Assembly: GCA_029706075.1 (NCBI GenBank) | Contig: JAINUG010000132.1 | Coordinates: 1,454,501 to 1,518,500 of the forward strand | Reading direction: 5' to 3' | DNA: 64,000 bases | Origin: Aldrovandia affinis | Lineage: Eukaryota; Chordata; Actinopteri; Notacanthiformes; Halosauridae | In this document: positions 1-12,991 of the stretch, piece after piece | Layout: each line of letters begins with the position of its first letter | How positions within the stretch are numbered: the first letter of the stretch is position 1 | Notes under the pieces: generated by a model | What the model saw: the letters and a program-made list of their open reading frames with translations, nothing else | Database searches by the model: none | What the model was told of the DNA's origin: nothing | Translations under genes and position numbers: made by a program

Positions 1-2139
1 TTAATAATGCAACTGAAAAAAACTTTTTCCAAAGTAGTGCATTTTATATAGGTTTAATGCATTATTTTAGTTGTAAATTGACATGAGATCATACATGCTG
101 TTAAAATCAGTCATTCGTTTCATATGTCAAAGCATTAAATGTATTGCATATAAATTCTGTCTTCACTAGCTTCTGTGGTATTATGCTGGTTGAAAAGTTG
201 GTTACGTTGAAAATAAAATGCAGTGCACTTTATGGCGTGTAGAGGGCAGTGTTGTTCATTGGCTGGCTCCGATTGTACCACACCACTTCACAGCCATTAG
301 CTCTGGAGCTGGTGCGTGACTGACAAGCCCACCTAGGATGCCTGTGAGATGTTTTCTAAAATCAAGCATAAAATAGCAAAGGCTTGGGCCAATGATTTCT
401 ACTCAAAGTGCAACCATGTAAATTAAGTTTAAATGAACAAAGTAAACACTGAATCCATGTCAATTTCTGCAAGATATACAAATGTTCACATTAAAACTAA
501 TGTATAATCTAAGGATGAAAGGATGAATATAGGATATAAGAGTAATATTGTTTGCGGATCTGAACTACATTGTGATATTCCAGTCTGTTCTGTCTGTTTT
601 TGGTCTACCTTTTCTTTTTTTTATCGGTACAAAATGTTTGGAAGTTTCAAATTAATTCACCTTCAGAATATTTTGGCAATTGAAGTGCATGACGAATCAT
701 TTAGTAAGAGGTTGCTATTAAATGTGCAATGGCAATATGTGCTCAGATTTTAACAGTATATAATTCACCCATATATATACACCTATAATAAATGCTTTTC
801 ACTCTTCCTAATTCATCTGGATGTGAATTCTGATTTTCTGATTTAAAATATTTCACGATCAAGGGATTACAGCCTACCTTTTTCTTTAAAAATAAAAGCA
901 TAGCATATAAACAGTAACTAGTTCCAAGTAAGAAAATGAAACCCCTGCTAGAATATGTTATAATATGTAACAGTGATGTCACATATACTGTGTGATATGT
1001 TTTGAAGGTAATGCAATTACCTTTACACCCAGCATAACTGCAATTGATGTGTGACCTATGTGAACCTAGAACCTTTAAAATGATGGTTGAACTGAATCTT
1101 TTGAATATAAAATGGCAGTAATAGGAAGATTAACAGCTTCTGGGCATGTGTATTTATGTTGTGCTACTGGCCTACTATTAGTGCTATGACATATTGAGAC
1201 AAATATGTACAGATATATAAGTATAATATAAGTACAAACTCAGTTTGATTTGTATTGAGACAATGCTCACTAACCAGTATTGTACTTCACTCAAGAAATC
1301 TATTTCATTTGTGATAAAGCAAAAATAATTAGTTGACTCCGCAAGCTAATTTACTCTCTCATCATAACTAATGTGCAAACAATGTGGCTAACTGGTCTTG
1401 CCACAAAGTCGAATTAGCTTGGTTACTTGGGTAACTAGCCAGACAGCACTTGCTACAAGCTACTGAGGATAATCTAATAGGGACACAGACCTGCAGCAAA
1501 GCACTATCCACCCCACTGTTGAGCCCACACATCTCCCAGCACTAAAATAGGCCGTAAGTGTGGTATTGTAGCCCATGGATGAATTGTGGCTCCAGAAATA
1601 GCCCCCCCAACAAACAAATCAAATTATACAGCCTCACCTTGAATACTTGGCCTCGCCTTCTTGTGTGATGTTCGGGGTATAAGGATCACACTACCATAGT
1701 AGCTAGTGTGAATAACCGGATAGCTAAATAATACAAACTATAGTGTGGATGTGACTAAATCACACTGTTAATATGAATGGATTTCTCCCAAGTGTCCTTG
1801 AAAAACGTATGCATAATAATATTCCATAAATGATTCATTATAAAGATCATTTTCTTCCATGGCAAAGTATTTTAAGGGTCTAACATTTCTCAATTGTATA
1901 TTGCAATTGGGAAATAGTATATTTACAATACACCAAAGGTATCGTATATGACATGCTGGTGGTCTATGCCGTAGCCTACTTGCATTAACAAGTGAGTATA
2001 TGCCCTTTCTGTGTTTCTCTCTGAGCCACCCTGGATGCGAAAACGGAGAAACAGTGAATAAATAATAACATCATCTAGATAAAAAAATATCTTGTTGTTT
2101 TACTGGGAGCTGAAACAAGACCCTTTTTCCGTTACTCAA
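1..2139. other. AT-rich non-coding DNA, nothing recognised
   Basis: No reading frame here resembles a known protein. All are short, and stops are frequent in all six frames. No SINE tail, inverted-repeat element or long microsatellite was seen. It is treated as ordinary intergenic sequence. Confidence 0.6.
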
Positions 2140-2480
2140 ATCAGTGCTGGGTAGACCGCTAACTCTTCCACAGCGATGCCCGCCCACTTCTCCGGCGGCT
2201 TAGCGATTTACATTTCAGCATAATACCGGCATCACCGGAGGCGCAAGGCAGCCCTGATAACTTACGAAGTGCCGCAGGGCTAAACCTTGTAAGAGCAGTT
2301 TGGGAGCTATTTACAGCGTCCAAATCCTTAAAGTACTCATACCTCGGGAAGAAGACGCGACTTCTTTTGCAGCTTGTGTGTTTCGCACAAAACAAACACA
2401 ATGTTGTCGAAAGAGCACCACGCCACAACACAGCGTTTACCCCAAACTGAATCGCTTGTGCCTGTTTTTCGCTCCGGTTT
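2140..2480. other. GC-richer, CpG-bearing patch in AT-rich DNA
   Basis: CpG dinucleotides (for example in CCGGCGGC, CACCGGAGGCGC and GACGCGAC) are denser here than in the flanks. This could be an orphan promoter or exon of a non-coding transcript, or part of an old transposon. There is no TATA box or recognisable protein. Function unknown. Confidence 0.3.
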
Positions 2481-3756
2481 AGGGCTCAATTAATTAGATT
2501 TGATTCAGTTGTTAACGGCGCGCTGATCTTTATTTCGTATCTCTGCGTTTGATCTCCTATGGACACTTGGTGAAAAGAATGCGATGTGAGGGGAGGTGTG
2601 TTCGCTGATAATATAAAGATAGCCTTGTGTAATGAAGTTCTGTTTATGTTTGCCCCTTGAACCAATTTGGTGATACCGTCTCAATTACTCTTGAGAAATA
2701 AAGTTGGTTATCTGTCTGTAGTACCCCTTTTGTTTTATGGAACTCAAATGAATAGAAATGACAGTTGCATTATCTTACAGTACCTTAAGAACCCAGTAAT
2801 TTCAAATAAACCGGCTAGGACCAATTCGTTGCTCAATAGTAATTTGATACATTAAGCTAGTGAATTCCATGAATCTGACAGGTGCTTGTCAGGTTATTCT
2901 ATCTGTATTAAGTAGCTCTTTTATTTAAATATGTTAACGTAGGCTAGGTGTAATGGTTATAGTGCTGTTATTGCAGATGTGTATTATCTCTCTTGGTCTG
3001 TAAAGGGTCACATACATGGGTGTTCATACATATTTTAATTAATTGAAACATTTGGTTATGTAAACATACTGTATGCATTTGTTCATTTTGTTCAAATGAT
3101 ATATGATCAATGATTGGGATAGCTAGCGACTGTATTATTGTGTGATACTGACAGCCAATTGTTATGATTCCATTAGTGGGTTAATGTTTGGTTGTATGTT
3201 CACTGCGAATGAAAATGCTACAAATAATAATAACTTATAATAATAAATATAACTTACAGAAACACATTTAATCACATGCTTCTCAAATTCATTTACTGAT
3301 ACTATGTAAAATCCAGATCTGTTGTCAGTTAAAAGCTCAAGTAAGGCAAATTAATTGAGAGCTCAAAATACCAGCATGCACAGCAAGCCTGCAGGATTGA
3401 GTTTGATAAACAGTCCTGTACAGTAAATGAACAAATAACAACAAGGTGTAGACAAGAGAGGCTATGTGTTCCTGAACAAGAAATCTATGGGGAACTCGTC
3501 TATTGCTTTTCATTCAAAGGCAAACTATCAGATTGATACCCAACCCTTCCTCACCACCGGTCTGTATCTTTTCCAAGAATAGTGTGGTTGGAGAAAAGCG
3601 GTTCTGTGTATAACATAACCCCGTATATCGTGTTAGGGAGTCTGAAAATGAGGGGGAAAGAGATGTACCGTGTGACTTTGAGAGGCCTTTCATGGAACTG
3701 GACCTTCAAAGTGTCCGGTTTCCCTGTACAAGCTTATGTGTTCGGTAAATAATGCA
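2481..3756. other. Non-coding DNA, nothing recognised
   Basis: AT-rich sequence with a short (AAT)-like stretch at about 3222-3252. No gene or mobile element was identified. Confidence 0.55.
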
Positions 3757-3775
3757 GTGTGTGTGTGTGTGTGTG
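3757..3775. repeat. (GT)n microsatellite
   Basis: Nineteen bases of uninterrupted GT. Confidence 0.9.
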
Positions 3776-3880
3776 AAAATGTAGTCACGTCCAATAGCAT
3801 TCTTGTCAAAAGTTAAATCATATGGCATTCTTTCACAGCTGTTCCAATAATATAAGATAATATGATTTTATTTTATTTTA

Positions 3881-3907
3881 ATCTGGGAGTACCTGGGACT
3901 CCCAGAT
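3881..3907. other. Perfect 10-bp hairpin
   Basis: ATCTGGGAGT is followed by a 7-nt loop (ACCTGGG) and its exact reverse complement ACTCCCAGAT. It follows a TTTTATTTTA stretch. It may be a relic of a foldback element; no function can be assigned. Confidence 0.5.
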
Positions 3908-4689
3908 GAATGTACATCCTTGATTCTACACTTAACCTAACAGCTGTTCACTGTTCAGAGTGGGCTTAACTCCTCACTCCGGACTTAATGCGTCATTAGT
4001 AATGATGTTGTTAACAAGTGCTAAAGGTGCAAATGGCACCTGCTTAGTGACCTCCACCTTTGAATTTCCCATTCTCTCACACAATCTTGGACCAATCCCA
4101 GGCCTTTTCAGCCCACCCGCAGAGGGGCGGGTCTTACCAACTTCCTCTTTGTGGCTCATAAAATTCACAAGCCACACACGCAAAGCCAGCTGCCCTGAAG
4201 TATGATACCAGTATAATAGAGTATGATAATGCGCATCTTGTACACGGGGATGGCGCTGGCGATGCACTCTTTCCGCAGAAGTTCCACCTTGACTCGTCCA
4301 TGCCAACATCGGTTCTTACGAACCAGCGCTGGCCTGGAGTTTGCTCTTCGATCTGTGTCGTAGGGCAGAGCGTCGGGAGGATTAGACACAATGGAGCCGT
4401 CGCAGAACAAGCCTGGAGTGCACACCTCCAGCACAGCAGTGCCCGCTTGGGAGAGAAAAAAAAGTGCACATTCAAAACTTTCCAACAACACTGCAAACAG
4501 TCTCATCAAAGATTTATACATATTTATTCAGGCCCAAATACAAATATGAAGAGGAGGGAGAGAAAAAATCTCGGAAGTGCAGAGGTAAACTATATGTAAA
4601 TGCTACAAAGTAATAGACTTGCAGTGCAAATCACACCATTTTATCTTTAATTGTGCTCCCCCCACACACACACCCTCCTCTTTCCTCTG

Positions 4690-5060
4690 GCTTAAAGGTG
4701 CATCAGAGATATGAATTTAAGCATATTCAGAACACCGGGCGTGAAATTAAATGTGTGGCAGAGTGAGAAAAATATACAGACTATGGAGGTGCCTTAAAAA
4801 TAGTCATTTATGCAGATGGGAGAGGGGAGGATTCATCTGCCACGGAATGACCCTCTCTCCGAGCATTTCCCTCCTCACTGTTCTCCACTAATCTCGCGCT
4901 GTATCTCGGTTCTTCATTGAACTCGCCAGTTTCTCGCTAAGCGGGCCTTGTAGATAAGGCGAGGAGCTAAAAGGAGACGGCAGAAGGAGCTCAGCGGGCA
5001 CGTTTCTATTGCACTTTCACCCAAGGCAACGGGCAGAATTTAACGGATTCCTTCCAACAT
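4690..5060. promoter_or_regulatory. Candidate conserved non-coding element
   Basis: Unique, non-repetitive sequence with moderate GC and no coding potential. It contains homeobox-like and GATA-like words (ATTTAAGC, TTTATGCAGATGG, GTAGATAAGG). The texture is like that of CNEs that cluster around developmental genes such as SOX21. The call is inference: conservation cannot be measured here. Confidence 0.3.
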
Positions 5061-5220
5061 ATGTTTTTGCCAGATAAGTAAACAGTGTGTGTCGGAAATG
5101 GGGGGGGGGGGAAAGCATTTGCAATTTAATGACATTACAGTTCCCAGCTTAGCCCGTCGAGCTGCGAGGCAGAGAGCAGAGAACGGGGAGAGCGGAAGAA
5201 TGGAACCAGGGGTTGTCAAT

Positions 5221-5350
5221 GTTCTTTTTTTTTCTCTCTTCCCTCTCTTTCCTCGTGAGGGACGCTCCTCAATCCGCCCCCTCCCCCTCTTCTTTTTTTT
5301 ACCCCCTTCTTCTCCATTGCACCTCTCCCTGCTGTTTTCTCCTCTCGTCT
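5221..5350. repeat. Polypyrimidine-rich tract
   Basis: About 130 bases of almost pure C/T on the plus strand with runs of T and C (for example CCCCCTCCCCCTCTTC), broken by one short GTGAGGGACG segment. A run of about a dozen G lies just upstream near 5101-5111. Such tracts can form triplex DNA. The frames reading through it are low-complexity and not treated as genes. Confidence 0.6.
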
Positions 5351-5559
5351 TTTTACCTTTCCCAACAAAAGTAGGACTGGTCTATCCTTTATTTTATTCA
5401 AAGAGCTCGCCGTTTGTGCCCCCCTTCCGATTGTGTACCCCACTCAAAGTCCATGAAAAGGTCCACTGCTTCAACATCAGTATCAGACTTCAGGACTTGC
5501 CTGTACGCTGAAGATCCAGACCTGTGTTAAAGATCCGGCCCTGTGAGGCGTCGTCCGAC

Positions 5560-5990
5560 CAATCCAATCTCCTCTCTTTGAACAAGCTCCGCAAAGCACA
5601 TTGCAAAGTGTAAGCACTCAATTATTGAATATCGTCATAACATTCAGCCTTGAAACATGGAAGAGGTTCTGGTTAAAACCTGCGAGGGGGGAAACACTTT
5701 CATCTGCTATGCATTTCAAAATAAGAAATGGATCCATTTTGTCTCGTAGTGGCTTCTCCCTTTTTTCACAGGTCTCTGACAGTGGCTTTATTATAGCGGG
5801 CTAATTGTGCAGGAAAGCAGATTATAAAAGCGTCACGATGCACTCCTTGACCGTGAGCTAATGTGGTGATGGGTTTGGGGCCCTCTTAGTGCGGCCGATG
5901 CGTGCCAGGGCTCTTTTGGCACTGCCTGTAATATGCCTTTGGTATTAACTCAGCCGACCTTTCTTCCCTGTATGGATCAATCGCTTGCTC
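5560..5990. promoter_or_regulatory. Candidate conserved non-coding element
   Basis: Unique sequence with CNE-like texture, including CAATTATTGAATATCG, GGGCTAATTGTGCAGG and AGATTATAAAAGCG. No repeat or coding signal was found. A regulatory role for Sox21 is inferred only from its location in the same desert. Confidence 0.3.
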
Positions 5991-8040
5991 ATTATTTTTA
6001 CAAGAAAGACTTATGTTGAACACGCTTCCCCGGTTTTTGATCTGTCATTAACCACACTATGTAAATGCACTGGCAATCCCCTCTGTAAGGGATACACTGT
6101 CACTATGGGCCCCAGGCTTGCAGAAGCCAGTTACGGGGGAGGGGGGCGGGGGCGAAGGGGCCGGGATTTGGGTCAGAACTTGAATTTCTGGTTTTGCCGA
6201 ACGCAATTTCTTTCTTCTCTTCTTTATAAAATGTTATGGCGGCTGATGTTGTGTTTTAAATATCAGCCCCGGAGCTGTCCAGAGATTCAGGAACAATAGC
6301 CTTATGTCTCAGGAACTGATCCAAGTTCATGTTACTGCTGGGATTTGAAGGAGGCTGCTATGTGCACACCCTCCTTTTACTCACATTCCGTTTGTGGAAA
6401 AATGCTTTATTCCAGGGGGGTGGGGTGCGCAGGTACATGGAGTAGAACTGTTTGCATGTCTGGAATCTCTAAGAATTGATGAAAATTGAAATCTTCATAA
6501 CCCCATTGTGCTTGACACATTCGCTGGGGTGAAATACAGAAATGAACGGAAAAAAACAACCATTGCAATCCTGAGGCATGTATTTAACCACAGTGGGAGA
6601 GGTTTGACTAAAGAATTGGGGCACCGAATTTGGGACTGCTAATTATTGATGATCATTTACACATATGCAATAACTTGAGATTGAGTTCTGGTTATAAAGT
6701 TTTATGAAAAGATCTGAACATGAACAAATGGCCCAAAGCATTGTCTGTGATATGAATGAGCTCAGCCTAACAACACTGTCCACAGGCTGCATTTCAATAG
6801 CGTCCTACATTCACAGACGTTTATTTGTATACTTTAACTTAAGATACATTTGTAGTTCCACAGCAGAACCCAGCAATAAATAGCAATTCAAAGCATGCTT
6901 TTCCACGTAACTCATTTGAGATTATTGCTCACACATTCCTATTGTCTTGACCGATGGTGTTTGTGGTTAAATTACTGTCAAACACTCTGCAGCTTGTTAA
7001 GGCGGGGGAAATGAACCAGGTCAGTGGCCTTTCCCACAATGTCCAGTTCAACTCTGCGGTCACTGGCTACAGAGGCAGAGAACAGCAGCCATATTGCACC
7101 GTCTGGGTGAGGAACTGCCAGTCGCTATTGTTGCCATTGAGAGCTTTCACATACCTTATCCATCATTCTCTGTATCGAAACAAGAGGATGAGACTACATG
7201 ACAGAACAATGCAACGAGATTGATAAACAATATAGAAAAATATAGAGCCCTCGACTGCATCCATTGTTAACTTGTACAGAGGTCTCAGAAATTCAGACAG
7301 GTAATTCCACATTGCAAGGCATTGAGATGCCACTGCTCATGTCTGCAGTGAACAACTCAGCTGAGCCTGTCTGTCACTGTTCCATTTCTCCCAGTACTGG
7401 CTGAGGGACGTACCAGCAAGTTAAAGAATGGCACTGCACCACATTGGCCGGTATTGCTCCCATACTGTAGATATACGTTCTTTTATTTGCAATTCTATTG
7501 GCTTCAGTGAAAAGCCATCCAGTTTGACAGGTTGACCTGAAAGAAAATGTTGGCAACATTCGATGGGGAAAGTCTGTACTCAGACATTTCCCATTGTCAG
7601 TGATGTGATGCCTCATAATAAAAAGTATTTCTAGCTAAGTCTCATAATAATCTGAAGATCAAGCCAATAACAATGGAAAACATTGAAGACAAAAGAAGAA
7701 AGTGCTCCATTCAGTTCTGTTCATTACAAAGGGAGGATGCCCATACTCTGGGTGTACAGTGGCGAGATGAGTCCTTTACTGAATCTGTGTTTGAGAACTG
7801 AGAACACCTATAAACTGCATGAAAGGCGGTGAAGCAGCTTACTTGCTCTCACATCCAGGGTAATTAAAAATGTTGTGGTCAATTATATCCATAATTCGTA
7901 CTCTACAACGCTGATCCCTAATAGGTGGGATGTGAATCTAGGGGGGTTTCCATTTGGACTGCAGAATAATGCTCTAATTATGTTCGTGCAAATCAATAAG
8001 GACATTCTGTTGTAATAAATATGTTTCTCCCAAGACAATA
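5991..8040. other. Non-coding DNA, nothing recognised
   Basis: No frame gives a known protein. A G-rich stretch lies at 6133-6165. Parts (6560-7250) look unique, but no specific element can be named. Confidence 0.5.
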
Positions 8041-8042
8041 CG

Positions 8043-8130
8043 ATGACATCCAAGGGCGTAATATACAGGGGGCGAGGGTAAAGACCCCCCCAATCTTGAA
8101 AATTGTTAGATTGCCCCCCCAGTAATTCAT
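8043..8130. mobile_element. Possible fragment of a fish interspersed repeat
   Basis: The run GGGCGTAATATACAGGGGG, then ACCCCCCCAATC and GCCCCCCC, resembles repeat fragments seen in other fish genomes. Neither the ends nor the family can be defined here, so the call is tentative. Confidence 0.25.
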
Positions 8131-9279
8131 TTTTTAAAAGTGAATTGCAAAGATTTTAACTGCCTTTTTTCCCTCTCTGATTACTTTGTGACATCATACA
8201 GGATGGGAATTAGGATCCAGTGGTGCCTTGGGCACCCTCTACAGGAGTTGTGAGTGGGGCCTGGCCTCAGTCAAACTTAGCTGCCTTAGCTGACTGACTC
8301 AGAATACGGTAGCAATGTGAGTGTCAAGCAGCAGTCTCTCTTGAGTTTAGAATAAGTGAACACCCTTTTACAATAATCATTAATATACAACATTATCAAA
8401 ATCATTTTAGCAGCTAATAGTGAAATATGAGCCCTGCACTTCTGGGATTCTCCATTGAGAGTACAAGCTAACAGTACCTAATGTTAGTTTAGTGTTTGTT
8501 TTTACTAGTTTTACTATGGAATTGTCAAAAGTAATTGCCAAAAAAGAGACACAATGACGTCACCGCATTCCTAAGGGTGTACTTTTGGCTCAATGGGCCT
8601 ATCCATAGACAGTACATACTGTATATAGTGGACCAAGCGACCGCCATTTCCCCCACCTTGCTAGCGACGGGGTTCGGGCTCATCAATGCAATTCAGCTTG
8701 TCAAAAGGATTTATTGGCTCATTTTTTTTTTATGTAAGAAATATTGTGTGTTTCAGGCATATGCAACATTATTGATACTCTATTCACTGTGAGAACAGCA
8801 CTAAAGGTGTAAGGCGAATGCATTTTGATGTTTTGGTGTTTTGCATCTCCTCAGATTGAGTCAAGCAATATCCTAATGTCATTTCAAGTCTTGTACCATT
8901 ACTTATTTTAAATTATTCATGGTCGCTAACCCACCAATCCTGCTTCGTGAAACAGTGCTCTGGATCTGTTCATGCTACATGTGATTGGCTGTGTTACAGG
9001 CGTCGCCCCCAACTACTGTAAACCAGTTGCTTTTAATTTTATACTCAGTCTCAATGAAGTTCGTCATTGCAATATGAAGACATTATGGGGAGGGAGAGGC
9101 ATAGAGCTGCAGTTGCGTTTCGGATCCCGTTCAGGAACTGGAGTTACTGTTGCTTTCGGTCACGGAGGGGCTCAGAGAGCCCGCCCCCCTCAAGCGCTTC
9201 AGTGCTGCCGTTGGCTAATGGCTACTTCAGACTAGAGCCCAATGGTAGAAATGGTTAAATAGGAGGAGTCGGTGCAGTT

Positions 9280-9403
9280 TCAACGAATGGCAGGTCCCAA
9301 TTTTAGATTAACCAAAGGAACGAATCCGACACGGAGGTGAGTCAGTTCCTTTCGTTCACCACAAGGATTCGTTCGAATCGTTCACGAACAACACATCACT
9401 ACG
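9280..9403. mobile_element. Possible terminal fragment of a hAT-like element
   Basis: The segment holds the inverted words TTCGTTCGAATCG and TTCACGAAC and ends in ACACATCACTACG. Read inward on the minus strand this gives TAGTGATGTG, which looks like a hAT-type terminus. The matching left end was not found, so the call is weak. Confidence 0.3.
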
Positions 9404-9677
9404 TAATTGCCTTTGTTTGACTGTGTAGCCAGCTAACGCAAAGATACCCTGACTATGTTTAAATTCCTTCGTGAGACAGGTCTTTTAAGGCTCCTGGAAA
9501 GGCACCAACATTTTCACCGAACTGACATTTGTTTGCTTTATTGTGCATTTTTCAAAGCTAGTTCGCAGTGCAGTTAACGGTGGGATTTAAGTTAAGAAAT
9601 GTTGCGCATTAACTATAATGATTCGGTTGATTTTGTTTACTCATTTAAACCTCTCATTGTCATTACTTTCTCTAACG

Positions 9678-9800
9678 CAGGTGTGTCAAATCATTCCATC
9701 GATTTGCTACAACCCGTGCACTACACCAGGTGCATTGGTTGCACCAAAAACTTGCATCGGCCTACACTCGGCCCTCGATGGAACGAATTTGACACCCCTG
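9678..9800. mobile_element. 123-bp hAT-type MITE
   Basis: The left end CAGGTGTGTCAAAT and right end ATTTGACACCCCTG are imperfect inverted repeats, and the match continues inward with ATTCCATCGA against TCGATGGAAC. The 8-bp flanks CTCTAACG (9670-9677) and CTCCAACA (9801-9808) match at 6 of 8 positions. They fit a worn hAT target duplication. The CAGG-GTGTCAAA terminus is common among non-autonomous hAT elements of fish. There is no coding capacity. Confidence 0.7.
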
Positions 9801-9809
9801 CTCCAACAT

Positions 9810-11524
9810 GACGTGACGAACATTAACAACTGACACAATTAAGGGGAGGCTTTGTGCCTAGCCAATGGATTATTCAATTAATTGGCTCGCTCGTTAATTA
9901 AGCTAAATATATTAAACCGGTTGAGACCACTGGTCTATTTAAAGGCAAGATTGTACCATTACCAGCCGCCAGTGAATGTTTTCATTGCTAGCGTGTTATT
10001 TGGTTGGTTGGTTAGCTAGCTAGTTTAAGCGGTTTTGAAGGGTGGTAAGGCAATAATATGTTGCCATTTAAATGCCCACTCTCCACGAACCATGGAAAAT
10101 AGAACCATGACATTTTATCATTTGAAAGTATACTGTTATGAGGTTGTTAGTAGTGAAATCGACTTGCTAGATCATTCACTCAAGTCGATTGAAAGACAAA
10201 CTGGAGGTGTGGTCATGCTGGGTTTTTTAACGTTTGAGTGAATGTTTGGAGAAAGCTATTTTTTTGCATTTAAAACCTGACCGTATAATATTCTAAAACA
10301 AGCTGCCAGATATAGTAGCTAATCTCGATTCGAGAAGTAGCCTATGCACTCGAACGAGCAATCAATTCCAAAGGTGTGTATCACAGCAGCAGGGCTGAAC
10401 AGTCAACTAAGCAATGCCACTATAGCTACCAAGTAATATAAAACATCCAATCTGACTTAAAACTGGAATTTAACCAATTCTATCGAATTCAATGAATGGC
10501 TATCCAGGTCCTATAGTTGAGGACATTTTTTCCTAATGTCTTGCTCCTCATTGTTTTAATGAACATGCTTATACTCTCACATTGTTTTCTTTATTTTAAA
10601 CTTTTCAAATCTTGTTAAAAAATGAATAAACACTCGATTTAAAGTTTTCTATTTTATGAATACGACTGACTTTGTTTCAAATTGGAGTAAGGATGCACAC
10701 AGCATGACTTCCTGCTCCTAGTCCGCACCATTCGAAGAGACCAGGATGTTATACACCCAAAAGAGAAACCATCGAAAAGTTTGAATAATGGTCCAATGTC
10801 CCATGAGAAACGGTTCAAAACGTGTACGTTTTTCATTCAATGACATTTGTCCTGGCCAGCATTTTATATATGGTTTTACAAACCACTAGACCGTATTAAC
10901 GCAGCTAATTCTAGGTTGTTGTCTGTCCATCCCCTTTTATCATAGTATTTGCCGGTTGCCTAGTGACAACTGCTCTTGACGGTGTTGTGGCTTTGTTTTT
11001 GTTTTTTATTTAGACCGTTGGATGTGGGTGGCCAAGTTTGCTAGCATTGTGAAAATGCTAACTTTTGGTAACTCACTATTGCAAGTCAATTGGCGAGTGC
11101 ATCTGGTAAAAAAAATTAAAATTGGAATAAAAAGTTAAGTCACCCTAAGGTTGATAAGGACAGCATATTTTTTGTGTGAGTGTTGCTGATATTTAGGTAG
11201 CCTTGACAAAATAATTGTCTCAGAAGGTTTTGATAGTTTTACAGAGGGTTTGGTTCAAGAAAACGGCTAAACGGATTGTTTTGAGAGTCAAGGAATATAT
11301 TGTACAGAGCTATCCAAGGAGATATGCTAAGATAATGATAGTAGACTTTTGTGGTTTTGAATGGGAGCCGTTCTCAAAACCTTTAATACTTATACATATA
11401 ATAGCATTCCAAGAAGGGGTGAAGCTGTTCTGAAAGCAAAGGGTGTCCCAACTCCTTATTAGTTAATAAATATTCATATATTGTTAGGTGTTTACATTAT
11501 TTTGTCTACCCCTTGTATGTACGC
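9810..11524. other. Non-coding DNA, nothing recognised
   Basis: AT-rich sequence with repeated GCTAGC/TAGCTAG words near 10005-10025. No gene or element boundary can be supported. Confidence 0.5.
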
Positions 11525-12880
11525 TGCAGATGGCAGAACTTTGTACTGCTTCACGAAACCCAAAATGTATGTGGTTGCGGTTTGAGGGAACTCAGTGGAG
11601 GTAATAGTGCAGAGCCAGCTGCTGCTGCTGCTGCTACGAAGAAACCCTCCTTCAATAGAAAGCATGACGAGTCATACATCAAATATGCCTTTGTTGGAAC
11701 AGGTGATGCACGTGCCCCTAGCTCCCAGTATGTAATATGTTGTGAAAAACTTTTCAAACAAATCTATGAAGCCTCCCAAACTGCATCAGCACATTGATTC
11801 AAGGCGCCCTGCAATCAAAGATAAGCCGGAAGAGTCCTTTATGCGAAAAAATGTGAGCAAAAGGGGAAAACCAAGTGCTGAGAGCCACCGCATCTACAAA
11901 AGTGGCTGAAACTTGAGTGTCGTATTTAGTGGCTAATCGCATTGCCAAAGCTATGAAGCTATTTACTGTCAGGCTGATTCGGCCTGCTGCTAAGGATATT
12001 TGCCACAAGCTGTTGTTGGAGGCTGTAGCTAGCATCAGGTTCCTCTCTCAGCTACCACAGTCACTAGGAGAATTGATGACATAGCGGAGGACATTGAGGG
12101 ACACCTTTTTGACTTTCAAGTCACCGTGGTATGCAATTCAGGTTGAGGATTTTGCAAATGTGGACATTTGTGCAATACATATTCCAAGGTGATGTGCATG
12201 GGTATATTTTGTGCGCACTGTCTTTGCCAACAAAAACAATGGAGTCAGAAATATGTCAAGCCCTGAATCACTGTATGGCAGGCATGCGATTGGTCATTAT
12301 GAGTTGGAGTTTGCATGGGTGGGGCTTCGGCCAGGACTGGATTTCTGTGTGGTTTCACTCCCCAAGTTAGAGAGGTTGTGCCTGAATGTGAGTCTACCCA
12401 CGGTGTCATACATCGAGAAATGCTGAGAAATACGTGATAAAAGTAGTAACTCATATCAAAGCACACGCATTTCACTCAGGCTGAGCAGCTATGTGATGAC
12501 ATGGATGCAGAACACAAACTCCTTCTCTTGCATACCGAAGTCCAATGGCTTACCAAAGAGAGGCAGGGCCCAGGGTGTTTGAGTTATGGGAGCCACTGGA
12601 GAGATTCTTGAAAAAAGTCACCACTAGCAGTGCACTTCAGTGACAAGGAATGGATCACAAAACTTGCGTACCTGTGGCATATGCACCCTCCTCACCAAAC
12701 TCAATCTGTAGCTTCTGGAGAGAATGGCAAATGTGTTTAAATTGGCAGATAAAGTTTCTGCATTCAAAGCAAAACTGGAGCTGTGGGGACGAACAGTTGA
12801 GAGGAGCGTGTTTGACATGTTCCAAACCGTGGCATGATTTTGGGAGAGGCTGAGGCGTAGCTGTCATGCTCCCAGTATGT
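11525..12880 (+). pseudogene. Decayed hAT transposase, ZBED5/SCAND3-like
   Basis: Joining frames by eye gives recognisable pieces of a hAT-superfamily transposase in the correct order. An N-terminal BED-finger region reads RKHDESYIKYAFVGTGDAR, then a segment ending VICCEKLF. It continues with RATASTKVAET, LVANRIAKAMK, PAAKDICHKLL, SPWYAIQVE, LCALSLPTKT, EHKLLLLHTEVQWL-like and DKVSAFKAKLELWG-like segments. Frameshifts and stops break the frame many times, and the first finger cysteine appears as tyrosine (SSQYVICC). Related proteins have been domesticated in vertebrates, but this copy cannot encode a full protein. The transposon's terminal repeats were not identified. Family assignment rests on remembered motif similarity. 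Confidence 0.8.
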
Positions 12881-12968
12881 TGTGTTGATCAGTGGCAATA
12901 CATCCTAATTAAATCTATTTTGATTCCATGAAGTAAGAGAAGAAAATATGAAAAATGTCATACTTTTT

Positions 12969-12991
12969 TTAAACCACTGTATGTGGTTTAA
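12969..12991. other. Perfect 9-bp hairpin
   Basis: TTAAACCAC, loop TGTAT, then GTGGTTTAA. It lies just 3' of the hAT relic. It may be chance or part of that element. Confidence 0.35.

Noticed and set aside
4134..4521. Overlapping frames of about 120 codons on the minus strand
   Set aside because: Two frames are open at once with unrelated translations and no domain, the pattern expected from base composition rather than a gene.
8535..8720. Possible transposon fragment or exon
   Set aside because: Some phrases look repeat-like, but no ends, second copy or protein match could be shown.
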